From NCBI RefSeq assembly GCF_001953865.1, contig NZ_MQUQ01000037.1, forward strand, positions 1 through 64,000: DNA of 64,000 nt, in the 5' to 3' direction. The notes below the pieces were generated by a model, which was not told the origin of the DNA, did not search any database, and saw only the letters and a list, made by a program, of their open reading frames with translations. Both the position numbers and the translations under genes were made by a program. The number at the start of each line of letters is the position of its first letter. Position 1 is the stretch's first letter. The DNA comes from Amycolatopsis coloradensis (lineage in GTDB: Bacteria; Actinomycetota; Actinomycetes; Mycobacteriales; Pseudonocardiaceae). Below are positions 42,429 to 50,875 of the stretch, one piece after another.

Positions 42429-43469
42429 CTATTCGCCGCGGTCCACCACGAACGCCGAAAGGCCGGTCAGCAGCGCTCTGGCCGGATTGTCGGGGAGGCC
42501 GAGCGCGAGATCCCGGGCCTTGGCGGCGTATCCGTGGGCTTCGGCAAGGGCTCGATCCACCCCGGCGGAGTCACGCAGGAGCCCGAGCGCTTCATCGCGC
42601 AGCGCCGGGTCGGTCACCGGTCCGTGGCCGATGATCTCGCGCAGGCGCGCGGCACCGGGCCCTTCGTCGTCGAGCGCGTGGAGCATCGGCAGGGTGACGA
42701 CGCCTTCGCGGAGATCGGTGCCCGCGGATTTGCCCAGCTCGGTGGTGGACGCGGAGATGTCGAGGACGTCGTCGGAGATCTGGAACGCGACCCCGATCAA
42801 TTCGCCGTACTGGCCCAACGTTTCGATGGTCCGCTCATCCACCCCCGAGACCTGGGCACCGAGCCGCCCCGCCATCGCGATCAGCGACGCGGACTTGTCG
42901 GCCATCACCTGGATGTGGTGCTCGTAGGGCGCGTGACGCCCACAGTCTTCGAACGGCCCGGTCGCTTCGAGGAACTGGCCGCGGACTAGCCTGCCGAACG
43001 TCTTCGCTTGCAGCCGTAACGCGTAGTCGCCGAGTCCGGCGCCGACCCGCGCCGCGCAGGCGAGCACGTAGTCGCCGATCAAGACGGCTTTCTTGTTACC
43101 CCACAAGGAATTCGCACTCGTCACCCCATGCCGCATCGGCGCCTCGTCCATGACGTCGTCGTGGTAGAGCGTCGCGACGTGGACGAGTTCGACGAGCACG
43201 GCCGCCGAGATCGCCTCGTCCTGTCCACCGCCGAATGCCGCTCCGGTCAACGCCATCAACGGCCGGAGCCGTTTCCCGCCCGCGCGGACGAGATGGGTGG
43301 CGGCCTCGGTGAGATCCGGATATCCGGGGTTGCGCAACACCTCCTGAAGTCTGTTTTCGACCAGGGCCAGCCCGGTGCGGAGTTCGGCGGCGAACTCCGC
43401 ATGCCGTTCGTCGGCCGGGTCCAGTCCGAGTTCCGTGACGATCGTGGTCGTGTTCACGCCCTCCAGCAT
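42429..43469 (-). CDS. Polyprenyl diphosphate synthase
   Basis: A 346-residue trans-prenyltransferase. The first Asp-rich motif is YHDDVMDEA, the second ISDDVLDIS, and GGKRLRPLMAL with the isopentenyl-diphosphate site is present. Long-chain products (hepta- to nonaprenyl, for menaquinone) are the usual role of this actinobacterial type, but chain length cannot be fixed by eye. The ATG at 43469 is likely; a GTG 12 bases inside follows ggagg too closely. Confidence 0.88.
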   Translation of the reverse strand: MLEGVNTTTIVTELGLDPADERHAEFAAELRTGLALVENRLQEVLRNPGYPDLTEAATHLVRAGGKRLRPLMALTGAAFGGGQDEAISAAVLVELVHVATLYHDDVMDEAPMRHGVTSANSLWGNKKAVLIGDYVLACAARVGAGLGDYALRLQAKTFGRLVRGQFLEATGPFEDCGRHAPYEHHIQVMADKSASLIAMAGRLGAQVSGVDERTIETLGQYGELIGVAFQISDDVLDISASTTELGKSAGTDLREGVVTLPMLHALDDEGPGAARLREIIGHGPVTDPALRDEALGLLRDSAGVDRALAEAHGYAAKARDLALGLPDNPARALLTGLSAFVVDRGE

Positions 43470-43540
43470 CCGAGCCGGAGGTCCGGGACCGCATGGCGCG
43501 GGCGGGGGAGATCGGTCCCTCCCAGGAGGGAACCGCCGGG

Positions 43541-43984
43541 TCAGAAGGGCGGCTCCGGGCTGCCGGCGGCCACCGGCGTTCGCTCCCAGGCGCCGTCGGA
43601 CGGGGTGCCGCCCGAACTGCGGCCCGCCTTGTTCACCTTCGCCGTGGCATACCGCAGAGACGGGCCGATCTCGTCGACGTCGAGTTCCACCACCGTCCGT
43701 TTCTCGCCTTCCTTCGTTTCGAACGAGCGCTGTTTCAACCTGCCCTGCACGATCACCCTGGTGCCGCGGGTGAGTGATTCGGTCAGGTTCTCCGCCGCCT
43801 GCTTCCAAAGTGCGCAACGCAGGAACAACGGGTCTCCGTCGCGCCATTCCCCGCTCGCGCGGTCCAGCACGCGCGGCGTCGACGCGACCGTGAAGTTCGC
43901 GACCGCCGCACCCGACGGGGTGAACCGCAGTTCCGGATCGGTCGTCAGATTGCCGATCACCGTGAGCACCGTTTCTCCGGCCAT
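43541..43984 (-). CDS. ssb: Single-stranded DNA-binding protein
   Basis: A 147-residue SSB with an OB fold: VLTVIGNLTTDPELRFTPSG, VANFTVAST, WRDGDPLFLRCALWKQAAEN and VIVQGRLKQRSFETKEGE. The tail is short, Gly/Ser/Pro-rich and ends in EPPF instead of the strongly acidic DDDIPF type. This points to an accessory paralogue (SsbB-like) and not the essential replication protein. gaggaaag precedes the ATG at 43984. Confidence 0.88.
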   Translation of the reverse strand: MAGETVLTVIGNLTTDPELRFTPSGAAVANFTVASTPRVLDRASGEWRDGDPLFLRCALWKQAAENLTESLTRGTRVIVQGRLKQRSFETKEGEKRTVVELDVDEIGPSLRYATAKVNKAGRSSGGTPSDGAWERTPVAAGSPEPPF

Positions 43985-44214
43985 GGGACTTTCCTCTCGT
44001 TTCAGCGCGCGGGCCCCGATCGGGCCCGCTGTCGCCTGGGAAGAGGAGACCACCGGGGTACGACAGTTTCGGCCGGTCCGTGGCGCTCGGATGTCGTGAA
44101 GGGGGCCTTCGCAACAGATAGCTCTCTGACCTGCACAAGATCGTGGCGTACCCCGGTGGACCAGGCGAAATAGCTGTCATCGGTTGTGGTCGGTTTCCGT
44201 CCCTAGTTGTCCTC
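43985..44214. other. Gap between ssb and the integrated element
   Basis: No coding signal. It holds gtcgtgaagggggccttc at about 44094-44111, which looks like one half of the intergenic hairpin type seen at 53386-53430. The boundary of the integrated element probably lies at the right end of this gap. Confidence 0.45.
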
Positions 44215-44235
44215 GCGCGTACCCGGCGCGTACCG
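44215..44235. other. Candidate left attachment core (attL)
   Basis: gcgcgtacccggcgcgtaccg matches the sequence at 53316-53336 in 19 of 21 positions, in the same orientation. The two lie at the outer edges of a region bounded by an integrase gene. This is the best direct repeat I could find linking the two ends by eye. Confidence 0.4.
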
Positions 44236-44257
44236 GTAACCGCCCAGAGAAGACCAG

Positions 44258-44290
44258 CGACCCCGTACCCGTTCGCCGGGTACGGGGTCG
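44258..44290. terminator. Hairpin terminator near the left edge of the element
   Basis: cgaccccgtacccg and cgggtacggggtcg pair perfectly over 14 bp with a 5-base loop. In the excised circular form, joined through the att core, it would lie about 20 bases downstream of the integrase 3' end, where a terminator is expected. Confidence 0.65.
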
Positions 44291-44436
44291 CTGCCTGTCC
44301 GGCCTCGCCGGGGCTCGTACTAGGTCACCCCATCGGGCAGCGGCTACCCTGGAAGGTGCCTCTTCGCGGAGGAACGCCCCTGGTCGACGGGCCCGGAGCA
44401 CGCGGAGGGGTTGACTCCGCGAGAGGGTGGGTCTAG

Positions 44437-45651
44437 ATGGATCATGCCGAGATCGGTGAACGGCTTGCGAGGATTCGCCGTCGCCGGGGTATGAGCATCG
44501 ATACGGCCGCTGGCCTCGCTGGCATCAGCAAGGCGTACTGGTCGATGCTGGAGAATGGCAAGCGCCGGTTTGAGCGGCGTGGCCTGCTCGAAGATCTTGC
44601 TGCGGCGGTCGGCTGCGCCGTGTCGGATCTGACTGGACAGCCGTACTTGCCGGGTGACCGCGTAAGCGCCGAAGCTCTCGCGTCCCTGCCGCCGATATCT
44701 CTAGCCCTGTTCGACTCGACGCTTGACGACGTGCCCAGCGACATTCGAGTGCGGCCCGTCGGCGAACTTGCGCGCCTGGCCACTCGGGCGAACGCAGCGT
44801 CCGCAGACTCCCGGTACGCACTCGCCGGAAACGACCTTGGCGCGTTGCTCACAGAGTTGCATGTTCACGCCGTCACGGGGGACACAGACACTCGACGGAC
44901 CGCACTGCGCGCACTGACCGAAGCGTGCATCGTCGCCATCGGCGCCGCGCGAACCCTCGGGAACAACGACCTAGCCGCTATGGCAGCGCGCCGCGCCCAG
45001 GACGCCGCTGCACGCCTTGAGGACGCCGCCCTAGGTGGCTTCGCAGCGATGTCCGCCTCTGTGGTTCTCGGCCGCATGGGTGCCCGCCATCGTGCTCAAC
45101 AGGTCACGAGCATGGCTCTCGACGCAGTGAAGGCCGCAGACCCCCAAGCAACCGACACCGCGCCAGCCGAAGCCGCCGGAATGCTGCATTTGGCGTCGGC
45201 TCAACTCGCCGCGAAAGACCGCGACGCGGACACCGCCGAGACCCACCTAGGTGCTGCCGCCGAGCTAGCCGCGCGTACTGGGGAATGCAGCACGCTGCAC
45301 TACGACTTCGGCCCGGCGAACGTCCAGGCGTGGAGCCTGTCCCTTGCGGTTGAGCTAGGCACTGGTCCCGAACGCGCCGAGCAGATCACGCGGCACACCG
45401 ACTACGACGCCGGTCTGACCTCGGCTGAACGCCGCGCCGCGCTGCACTTTGACCTTGCTCGGGCCTTCGTGCAGGCCGAAGGTGCGCGCGACGGTGAGGC
45501 AATCCGTCACCTCGATATCGCCGATCGAGTGGCACCGCTGCGAATCCGGCATGACCCGATCGCCCGCGAAGTGGTTGCTGAGTTGGACGCGCGGGCGCAT
45601 CGGCGGGCATGGGAGCTGGACAGTCTCAAGTCACGCCTTCAGGTTAGTTAA
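44437..45651 (+). CDS. XRE-type helix-turn-helix regulator with long helical C-terminus
   Basis: A 404-residue protein. The first 70 residues are an XRE/Cro helix-turn-helix (RRRRGMSIDTAAGLAGISKA, YWSMLENGKRRF). The rest is alanine-rich and helical, with TPR-like repeats. Such proteins are common in actinomycete genomes, often as regulators paired with small genes. Four small plus-strand genes follow. It is a good candidate for the element's main switch, but this is inferred from position. The region from 44291 to 44436 upstream holds no gene. Confidence 0.78.
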   Translation: MDHAEIGERLARIRRRRGMSIDTAAGLAGISKAYWSMLENGKRRFERRGLLEDLAAAVGCAVSDLTGQPYLPGDRVSAEALASLPPISLALFDSTLDDVPSDIRVRPVGELARLATRANAASADSRYALAGNDLGALLTELHVHAVTGDTDTRRTALRALTEACIVAIGAARTLGNNDLAAMAARRAQDAAARLEDAALGGFAAMSASVVLGRMGARHRAQQVTSMALDAVKAADPQATDTAPAEAAGMLHLASAQLAAKDRDADTAETHLGAAAELAARTGECSTLHYDFGPANVQAWSLSLAVELGTGPERAEQITRHTDYDAGLTSAERRAALHFDLARAFVQAEGARDGEAIRHLDIADRVAPLRIRHDPIAREVVAELDARAHRRAWELDSLKSRLQVS

Positions 45652-45696
45652 CAGATTGTGAACGCGTAACGCGCGATTGCTTTTAGTGTCCGACGT

Positions 45697-46044
45697 GTGA
45701 CGACGAGTGGCGTGGACGCGTTCAACCAGTACCCGGAGTTGCGGCGTCTGGCGGATCTGCGTGACGCGGGCTGGCTGTTCATGCCGACGTGTGACGCCAA
45801 CGGTGACGTGATCAAGGTGACTGGGTTGCGCCCGTGGCCGGAAGGTGTCGCGGACGCGCTGCACGTCGGGTCGCAGACGGACGCAGGCGCGCTTCGGATG
45901 GATCACACGGGCGGTTTGCTCTGGCAGCGTGATGGGACTGTGGCCGACGTGGTGGGCGCGCTTCTCGCGTTGCCCGCGCCGAGTGATCCGCTGGCGCCTC
46001 GTTTGGTGCGAGGTACGGCGCCGAAGCTCTGGACTCCGCGATGA
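45697..46044 (+). CDS. Hypothetical protein, first of an overlapping four-gene run
   Basis: A 115-residue protein with GTG start. It contains DLRDAGWLFMPTCDANGDVI and VVGALLALPAPSDPLAPRLV. No family recognised. Its stop overlaps the next gene by 4 bases. Lies 45 bases after the XRE gene. Confidence 0.6.
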   Translation: MTTSGVDAFNQYPELRRLADLRDAGWLFMPTCDANGDVIKVTGLRPWPEGVADALHVGSQTDAGALRMDHTGGLLWQRDGTVADVVGALLALPAPSDPLAPRLVRGTAPKLWTPR

Positions 46045-46433
46045 GCTATTTCAGCCGTCGCCGGGCGCGTCGTGCTGCATCTGTCCACAATGCACGGACT
46101 GCGCTGATCAGTCTTCCTGTTGTCACGTGGTTCCCGCGTGAGTACACCGAAGACGCACATCGGGGCATCTTGGACATACGGGCGACTGTCAAGACTGCGC
46201 GCGGCCACGTGCGGCGTTCATCTGCCGCTGGCCTTCTGTTGCGAGACGCGGACGTGTGGCTTACCGGATGGCTTGACCTGTGGGGGCCGGAGAGTATTCC
46301 GCCGCCCCACCTGTCCGCGCTCTATGGACGGATGATCGAACACTTGGCGCGCGTCTCGGAACGTATGTCCCTTGTGGACGATATGGAGAAGCGCAACGTG
46401 GACACGGGCGGATGGCCCCATGGATCCGAGTAG
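46041..46433 (+). CDS. Hypothetical protein
   Basis: A 130-residue basic protein beginning MSYFSRRRARRAASVHNART. It has no membrane segment and no known domain. The start overlaps the previous stop (ATGA) and its end overlaps the next gene by 14 bases, so translation is probably coupled. Confidence 0.58.
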   Translation: MSYFSRRRARRAASVHNARTALISLPVVTWFPREYTEDAHRGILDIRATVKTARGHVRRSSAAGLLLRDADVWLTGWLDLWGPESIPPPHLSALYGRMIEHLARVSERMSLVDDMEKRNVDTGGWPHGSE

Positions 46434-46776
46434 CACAAGGATTATGAACGGAATCGCATCGAGCACGAACCGTCGCCCGACGATCTCAGGTGGCGAACGG
46501 GTCGTACTGCAAGTCCTCGCCCGCAAGACGACCTTCGGGATGACCTTCCGAGAGATCGCAAGTCTTGTCCAACTGGAGGATCGCGACGTGTACGGGATTC
46601 TTTCTTCCCTGCATCGCAAGCGGTTCACGGCAAAACACACGTTCATGAAGAGGCATGGGATTGCTGTTGTGCTGCATTTCTCCACCCCGAGTGGACGGGA
46701 ACGGCTCATGTCCAGCTTGGAGCTGGAATACAAGAACCTGGTGCACACCATGGGTGCAGTGAAGGACATGGCATGA
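46420..46776 (+). CDS. Hypothetical protein, winged-helix-like
   Basis: A 118-residue protein. TFREIASLVQLEDRDVYGIL followed by SSLHRKRFTAKHTFMKR looks like a winged helix (rule of regulator or replication-initiation type), but the match is loose. It overlaps both neighbours (14 and 4 bases). An internal ATG at 46444 is an alternative start. Confidence 0.55.
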   Translation: MDPSSTRIMNGIASSTNRRPTISGGERVVLQVLARKTTFGMTFREIASLVQLEDRDVYGILSSLHRKRFTAKHTFMKRHGIAVVLHFSTPSGRERLMSSLELEYKNLVHTMGAVKDMA

Positions 46777-47240
46777 CACAGGGTGTCGAATTCATGCCAT
46801 GGGATGAATTCCTACAGGTCAACAACTTCTACATGGTGAAGCATCGGGGCTGGAGGCTGTGCGAAGCCTCGCACGACAACACCGTGAGGTACGTGTTCCC
46901 GGAGAGTCTGCACGGTGCGCTGGATCATGCAGGGACGTTGACTCTGGCGGCGATTCTGTTGCAGGCGGCGGAATGTCACTTCACGCGGACCCGTCGCGGG
47001 CTCCGGATCAGGATCATCACTTCCGGCGCACCCGGCGGTTGCCGGAAACATGACAGTGCCTCGTTCAGAGTCGAGATGCGCAAGGTCTCCTCAGTCGCCA
47101 GGCTTGTGGAGACGATCGAGGAGCGGGCGACCGCGACGGCGACGGCCGAGCTGGCGTACTGCCTGATATTCGGAGCGTGCGCTACGGGGGTGGCGGCCCA
47201 GCTGGAGTCGGAAGCGGCCAACCGCAGAGCCGTCGACTAA
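46773..47240 (+). CDS. Hypothetical protein
   Basis: A 155-residue protein, last of the overlapping run. It starts MTQGVEFMPWDEFLQVNNFY, contains a central basic segment and ends with an alanine-rich helix (TATATAELAYCLIFGACATG). No family recognised. A hairpin at 47354-47386 probably ends the operon. Confidence 0.58.
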   Translation: MTQGVEFMPWDEFLQVNNFYMVKHRGWRLCEASHDNTVRYVFPESLHGALDHAGTLTLAAILLQAAECHFTRTRRGLRIRIITSGAPGGCRKHDSASFRVEMRKVSSVARLVETIEERATATATAELAYCLIFGACATGVAAQLESEAANRRAVD

Positions 47241-47353
47241 AGGTGTCCGGCAGGGGTCGTCTCGACGCAATATGTGCCCCTCGACTGCCCCTGCCGGGCT
47301 TGACGTCCCTCGTGTCTCCCGAGGGATGGCCGGATGGTGGAAGGCGCGGTTCT

Positions 47354-47386
47354 CGCGCCCGCCCGGTTGCCAGCCGGGTGGGCGCG
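47354..47386. terminator. Hairpin terminator after the plus-strand small-gene run
   Basis: cgcgcccgcccgg pairs with ccgggtgggcgcg (12 Watson-Crick pairs plus one G-T) around a short loop. It lies 114 bases past the last plus-strand gene of the run. The 47241-47447 gap otherwise contains no gene. Confidence 0.55.
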
Positions 47387-47447
47387 GGGGCCGTGTCCAC
47401 TGTAGATGTTTGCCGTTTAGCGATAGGGATAGGGATAGTAGATCGAC

Positions 47448-47639
47448 GTGGCCTGGAACTCACGGCGTGCGCAACAGGATGCGGCGCGCGATGGTGCGAA
47501 GCCGCTTCCGAAGCGGTGCGCGCACAGCAATACGGAAACTGAGTGGCTTGCCCGAGCTGGCGGGCATTGGGACAAGACGACGTGCAAGGACTGCGGAGAT
47601 GTCCGGGGCCTGACGTGGGTTCCGGCGAAGCCCTTGTAA
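47448..47639 (+). CDS. Small zinc-ribbon-like protein (63 aa)
   Basis: A 63-residue basic protein with GTG start. The Cys/His pattern RCAHS...HWDKTTCKDCG could form a small zinc ribbon. Function unknown. It ends 7 bases before the stop of the convergent capsid gene. A gatagg hexamer repeated three times lies just upstream. No ribosome binding site is evident, so the call is tentative. Confidence 0.45.
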   Translation: MAWNSRRAQQDAARDGAKPLPKRCAHSNTETEWLARAGGHWDKTTCKDCGDVRGLTWVPAKPL

Positions 47640-47646
47640 CTACGGG

Positions 47647-48882
47647 CTAGGCGGTCAAGTCCAGCTTGACGACTCCAGCGGGGCGCGTGACCGCGAAGCC
47701 GAACCGCCCTTCGCAGCGGAAGCGGATCATGTTGGCCTCGAACAGGTTTCCGTCCTCGCCTTCGCCGAAGAGGTCCTTCTCGTAGGTGTTCTCCGACCAC
47801 GTGATCGACGCGTCCTCGCGTGCCTTGAGCACGGTGGAACCGGCGAAGTCCGCCAACCATCCCGTGCCCGCTGTAACCGAAGTGGACAGGACAACCGGTG
47901 CCGACCACAAGCGACGGGCCGCGCGGTCCACCGGAAGCGCTTGCCCTGCCTGGGTGAGCAGGTAGCCGTTGGCGTTGGCGGCAAGCTCGATGTTCTGCCA
48001 GTCAACCGGGTGTAGCAGCCACCCGGAACCGTTGAGGGACAGCACTTCCAGTTTGGTCACAGCCTGCCGGGTAGTGGTCAGCAAGTCGGTCGCCCATGCC
48101 TGGCTCTGCGTGCCGGAGGTGAAGTTCAATCCGGTCGGGCGGTCGCCGGCGCCGTCCCCGTTGACGATCTCGTTCTCCAGCGCCTCTTCAAGGCCGAGCC
48201 GAAGCTCTGTGTCCACAAAGGCCGCTAGCATCGGTGCGTCCGCGAGGTCCTGCCGTGCAACGGGTTCAGTCAAGTGCGCGATCGTTGCGGACCGACCTTC
48301 CCGACGCTCCATTGTGTACCGGCTGGTCGGCTTCTTGGCTCCCCGCGGAACGACCTTCGCCTTGTTCTCCCGGAGTGTTTGACGCATGTACGCCCAGACT
48401 CCGACAGTGTCCTTTTCGGTCGGAATGAGCTGTCGCAGAGCGAGCACGGGTTCGGACTCGCGCACGGGCTGCGTGGCGAGCGGCACGGACACCATCACGG
48501 TGCCGGACGGCGTCAGCGACTTGAACCGTCCAAAATGGTCGCTGTTCTGCCGGGTGATCTCGGTGCCCCAGGTACTTCCACCCAGAGACTTCAATCGGGG
48601 GTTCTCCGGGGTGGCTCCGCCGGTGTCCGCTGGTCCGCCCGTCGCGTCGGCAAACTCCTTGATCCAGCTCGACACTTTGCGATCGTTCGCCTTCTGCTCC
48701 TCGGCCTTGACTTCGGCGAGCAGCGGCTGAATTCGCTTCGCCTCAGCCATGAAGTGCTCGACGGCGTCCCGTTCCTCACCTGTAAAGTCACGGCGCGCGT
48801 TCTCTGCCTTCGCCGCGATATCCTTCGCTGCCAGCAAGTTTTCGCGCATCTGCGCGCGGAGACGATCAGCTTTTGTCATCAT
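47647..48882 (-). CDS. HK97-type phage major capsid protein
   Basis: A 411-residue major capsid protein. The N-terminal 100 residues form the charged, coiled-coil delta (scaffold) domain (RLRAQMRENLLAAKDIAAKA and on). The HK97 fold follows with its hallmark VNGDGAGDRPTGLNFTSG, the E-loop region and a C-terminal A-domain (NMIRFRCEGRFGFAVTRPAG). In phages a protease removes the delta domain during maturation, yet no protease gene is seen in this element. It is the last gene of the minus-strand operon. Alternative functions, such as an encapsulin-like shell, cannot be excluded. Confidence 0.88.
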   Translation of the reverse strand: MMTKADRLRAQMRENLLAAKDIAAKAENARRDFTGEERDAVEHFMAEAKRIQPLLAEVKAEEQKANDRKVSSWIKEFADATGGPADTGGATPENPRLKSLGGSTWGTEITRQNSDHFGRFKSLTPSGTVMVSVPLATQPVRESEPVLALRQLIPTEKDTVGVWAYMRQTLRENKAKVVPRGAKKPTSRYTMERREGRSATIAHLTEPVARQDLADAPMLAAFVDTELRLGLEEALENEIVNGDGAGDRPTGLNFTSGTQSQAWATDLLTTTRQAVTKLEVLSLNGSGWLLHPVDWQNIELAANANGYLLTQAGQALPVDRAARRLWSAPVVLSTSVTAGTGWLADFAGSTVLKAREDASITWSENTYEKDLFGEGEDGNLFEANMIRFRCEGRFGFAVTRPAGVVKLDLTA

Positions 48883-49052
48883 CGAAATCGGTCCTTGAGA
48901 TCAGGTGTGATCAGTGAACGGCGGACTTCGCGGAACGCGTGCGGGGCGCGGAGATCGCGCGGGCACGGTCGCAGTGGCGGGCTGGCCGATTCGGCGGGTG
49001 TCCGGGCTGGCCGTGGCGCACCACGGCGGACCGTCACCCCCGACAAGATCAC
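48879..49052 (-). CDS. Candidate small basic ORF (57 aa) upstream of capsid
   Basis: An uninterrupted GTG-started frame of 57 codons exactly fills the gap between the 89-residue gene and the capsid gene: it starts 2 bases after the stop at 49054 and its stop overlaps the capsid start (ATGA). The product is Arg/Pro-rich and of low complexity, so only the tight spacing supports it. Confidence 0.35.
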   Translation of the reverse strand: MILSGVTVRRGAPRPARTPAESASPPLRPCPRDLRAPHAFREVRRSLITPDLKDRFR

Positions 49053-49053
49053 C

Positions 49054-49323
49054 TTACCCGACGCGCCCGATGTAGCGCGAGATCTCGAACCCCGCGCACC
49101 ACTCGGTCGCCTCGGCCAGACCGTCGCGGAGCGGCACCAGCCGAACCGCCCTGTCCGGATATGCCCACCAGGTCGCGCCGTCGGTGGTCAGCACTTGAAT
49201 GACGCCGTCGTTGTCCAGGCAAGCCACCGTGGGCCGTCCAATCTCGACAGTCAGGGGAAGATGTCGGGACAAGGCCACAAGGCCGTCTTCGGCCGTCTCA
49301 GGGCTGCAATTCAGGGTCTTCAC
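49054..49323 (-). CDS. Hypothetical protein (89 aa)
   Basis: An 89-residue protein with beta-rich pattern (VACLDNDGVIQVLTTDGATW, WAYPDRAVRLVPL). No family recognised. The start overlaps the stop of the zinc-ribbon gene by 4 bases, so it belongs to the same operon. Confidence 0.6.
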   Translation of the reverse strand: MKTLNCSPETAEDGLVALSRHLPLTVEIGRPTVACLDNDGVIQVLTTDGATWWAYPDRAVRLVPLRDGLAEATEWCAGFEISRYIGRVG

Positions 49324-49595
49324 GCGTGTGTCTCCGTGTCATCGTCCAGCAGCTCCCGCAACCGGGTCTCCAGCCGGTCACGCTCGGCTTCGAGCAGCGG
49401 CAGGCGATCCGCGAACACCTGCGACCAGTTCAACCGGATATCACGGTGCTCGTCCTCCAGCGCCTCCAAGGCTCGCTGAATGCGCCGTAACTCGTACTCT
49501 GCGGCTCGTCGGCACCCCGGCGAGCAGTACGCGGGCTTACGGCCCGGCCCTGCACGCTCGGGGAGCGTCCGGCCGCACTTGCGGCACTTGCTCAT
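49320..49595 (-). CDS. Zinc-ribbon and coiled-coil protein (91 aa)
   Basis: MSKCRKCGRTLPERAGPGRK followed by PAYCSPGCRRAAEYELRRIQ forms a likely four-cysteine zinc site. The rest is one long charged helix (LEALEDEHRDIRLNWSQVFA and on). The ATG at 49595 with ggtgga upstream is preferred over the open frame to 49676. Small zinc-ribbon proteins of this kind are typical of actinophages and integrative elements. Exact role unknown. Confidence 0.65.
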   Translation of the reverse strand: MSKCRKCGRTLPERAGPGRKPAYCSPGCRRAAEYELRRIQRALEALEDEHRDIRLNWSQVFADRLPLLEAERDRLETRLRELLDDDTETHA

Positions 49596-49718
49596 TTCTC
49601 CACCTTTCACAGTCTGGTTTTCCGGGACGCCACGCACGGCACCACCAGCACGGTCTTGAGGCTCGTCCCGGCTCATCCTGCCGACGCCCTACCCCCTCAG
49701 GCAGTCCCAGTCCCGTCC

Positions 49719-49800
49719 ATTCCCACCCCTAAAGGGGTGTGGGAATTGGGAATGGACTCCCGCTACTCGTGGGAATCCGTGGGACTCGTGGGAATCTCCG
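49719..49800. promoter_or_regulatory. Hairpin plus GTGGGA-type direct repeats
   Basis: attcccacccc pairs with ggggtgtgggaat (one bulged base) at 49719-49746. Just right of it gtgggaat, gtgggact and gtgggaat recur with 10-base spacing up to about 49797, running into the 3' end of the AAA ATPase gene. Iteron-like repeats beside a RepA-type gene could mark a replication origin; a terminator role for the hairpin is the simpler alternative. Confidence 0.4.
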
Positions 49801-50875
49801 TTTGCCTATTGTGGACAGACAGGGTGTAGATCGTGCTCCGACCCTCCTTGCGTTCGACCACCAAACCCTTCCCGACCAGCTCGTTTACCGCCCGGTAGTA
49901 GGTGGTCTTGGGCAGGTCGCTGGCGTCGCGGAGTTCGGTCTTGGTCGCGCCGCGAGTCCCAAACGAGTCCCGAAGCACTGTCAACAGCGCGTGTTCGGAT
50001 GATCTTGTGAGGGCGGCGATTCCCACGGCACTTTGGGACAGAATCAGACTGCCTCCGACAGGCTCGGCGGCGAGCACGAGCGGCGGCTGTTCGGGCGCGT
50101 CCTTCTGCTTGGTGTTGCTGATCTCCACCACGTTCCCGTCCCGCGTGATACGCAGGATGGTGTCCGCTCCACCTTCCAGCGCCGTCGACCCGCGCATGTT
50201 CTCGCCCGCACGGGGTTCGTGGTGCACCACGAGAATGCTGGCTCCGCTGGCACGTCGTAGCCGATCGAGCGCGTCGACGAACCGCGCCATGTCCTTCGTG
50301 CTGTTCTCGTCACCGCCGAGTGTGACTTTCGATTGGGTGTCGATGATGACCAGCACGGGCCGCAACTCGGCCAGCAGCCGAATAAATGCCTCCACATCCA
50401 GGCTGTGCAGCATTTGCACGGGAACGGGCAGGAACACCGCGTTCTCCACGGCGGTGCCGTGCGCGAGTTCCCACGCGTCGACCCGTGTGGACAGTCCGGC
50501 CGCGCCTTCCGCGATCAGGTACAGCACAGTGCCCCGCTTGACGGGGTGACCGTGCCATCCGGTGCCGGTGTCGACGCAGCAGGCGATATCAACCGCTGTG
50601 AAGGACTTCAACGTGCCCGGCTTCCCGTGCAACCAGGCGAGAGTGTTCCTGTACAGGTAACCCTCGACCAGCGGTTCGGACGGTTGAATACTGCGGAGTT
50701 GCCGGGCGGTAAGCAGTTCCGCCCGTAGTTGCGCGCATCGTGCGTCTACTGCGGACTCGCGATCGTCGGACGGTGGTTCATCGATGTGGAGGGCGTCCGG
50801 ATGCGGGTCCTCGGTGGACGTCGTCTGTCCACTCTGGAGTAACGCGCGTCCTTGCGAGCTGAGTTCGGGGATCAT
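49763..50875 (-). CDS. RepA-like AAA ATPase (replication helicase/loader type)
   Basis: A 370-residue ATPase of the AAA_25/RepA type. Walker A is LHGKPGTLKSFTA, Walker B is VLVIIDTQSK, and the following SILVVHHEPRAGENMRGS fits sensor residues. The C-terminal 80 residues form a winged helix (GATKTELRDASDLPKTTYYR). Such proteins drive replication of small phages, plasmids and integrative elements as hexameric helicases. The ATG at 50875 overlaps the previous stop (ATGA-type), setting the start; upstream extension to 50965 is less likely. Confidence 0.8.
   Translation of the reverse strand: MIPELSSQGRALLQSGQTTSTEDPHPDALHIDEPPSDDRESAVDARCAQLRAELLTARQLRSIQPSEPLVEGYLYRNTLAWLHGKPGTLKSFTAVDIACCVDTGTGWHGHPVKRGTVLYLIAEGAAGLSTRVDAWELAHGTAVENAVFLPVPVQMLHSLDVEAFIRLLAELRPVLVIIDTQSKVTLGGDENSTKDMARFVDALDRLRRASGASILVVHHEPRAGENMRGSTALEGGADTILRITRDGNVVEISNTKQKDAPEQPPLVLAAEPVGGSLILSQSAVGIAALTRSSEHALLTVLRDSFGTRGATKTELRDASDLPKTTYYRAVNELVGKGLVVERKEGRSTIYTLSVHNRQTEIPTSPTDSHE

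Noticed and set aside
47419..47440. Three copies of the hexamer gatagg
   Set aside because: Too short to call a repeat element; no flanking structure or CRISPR-like spacing.
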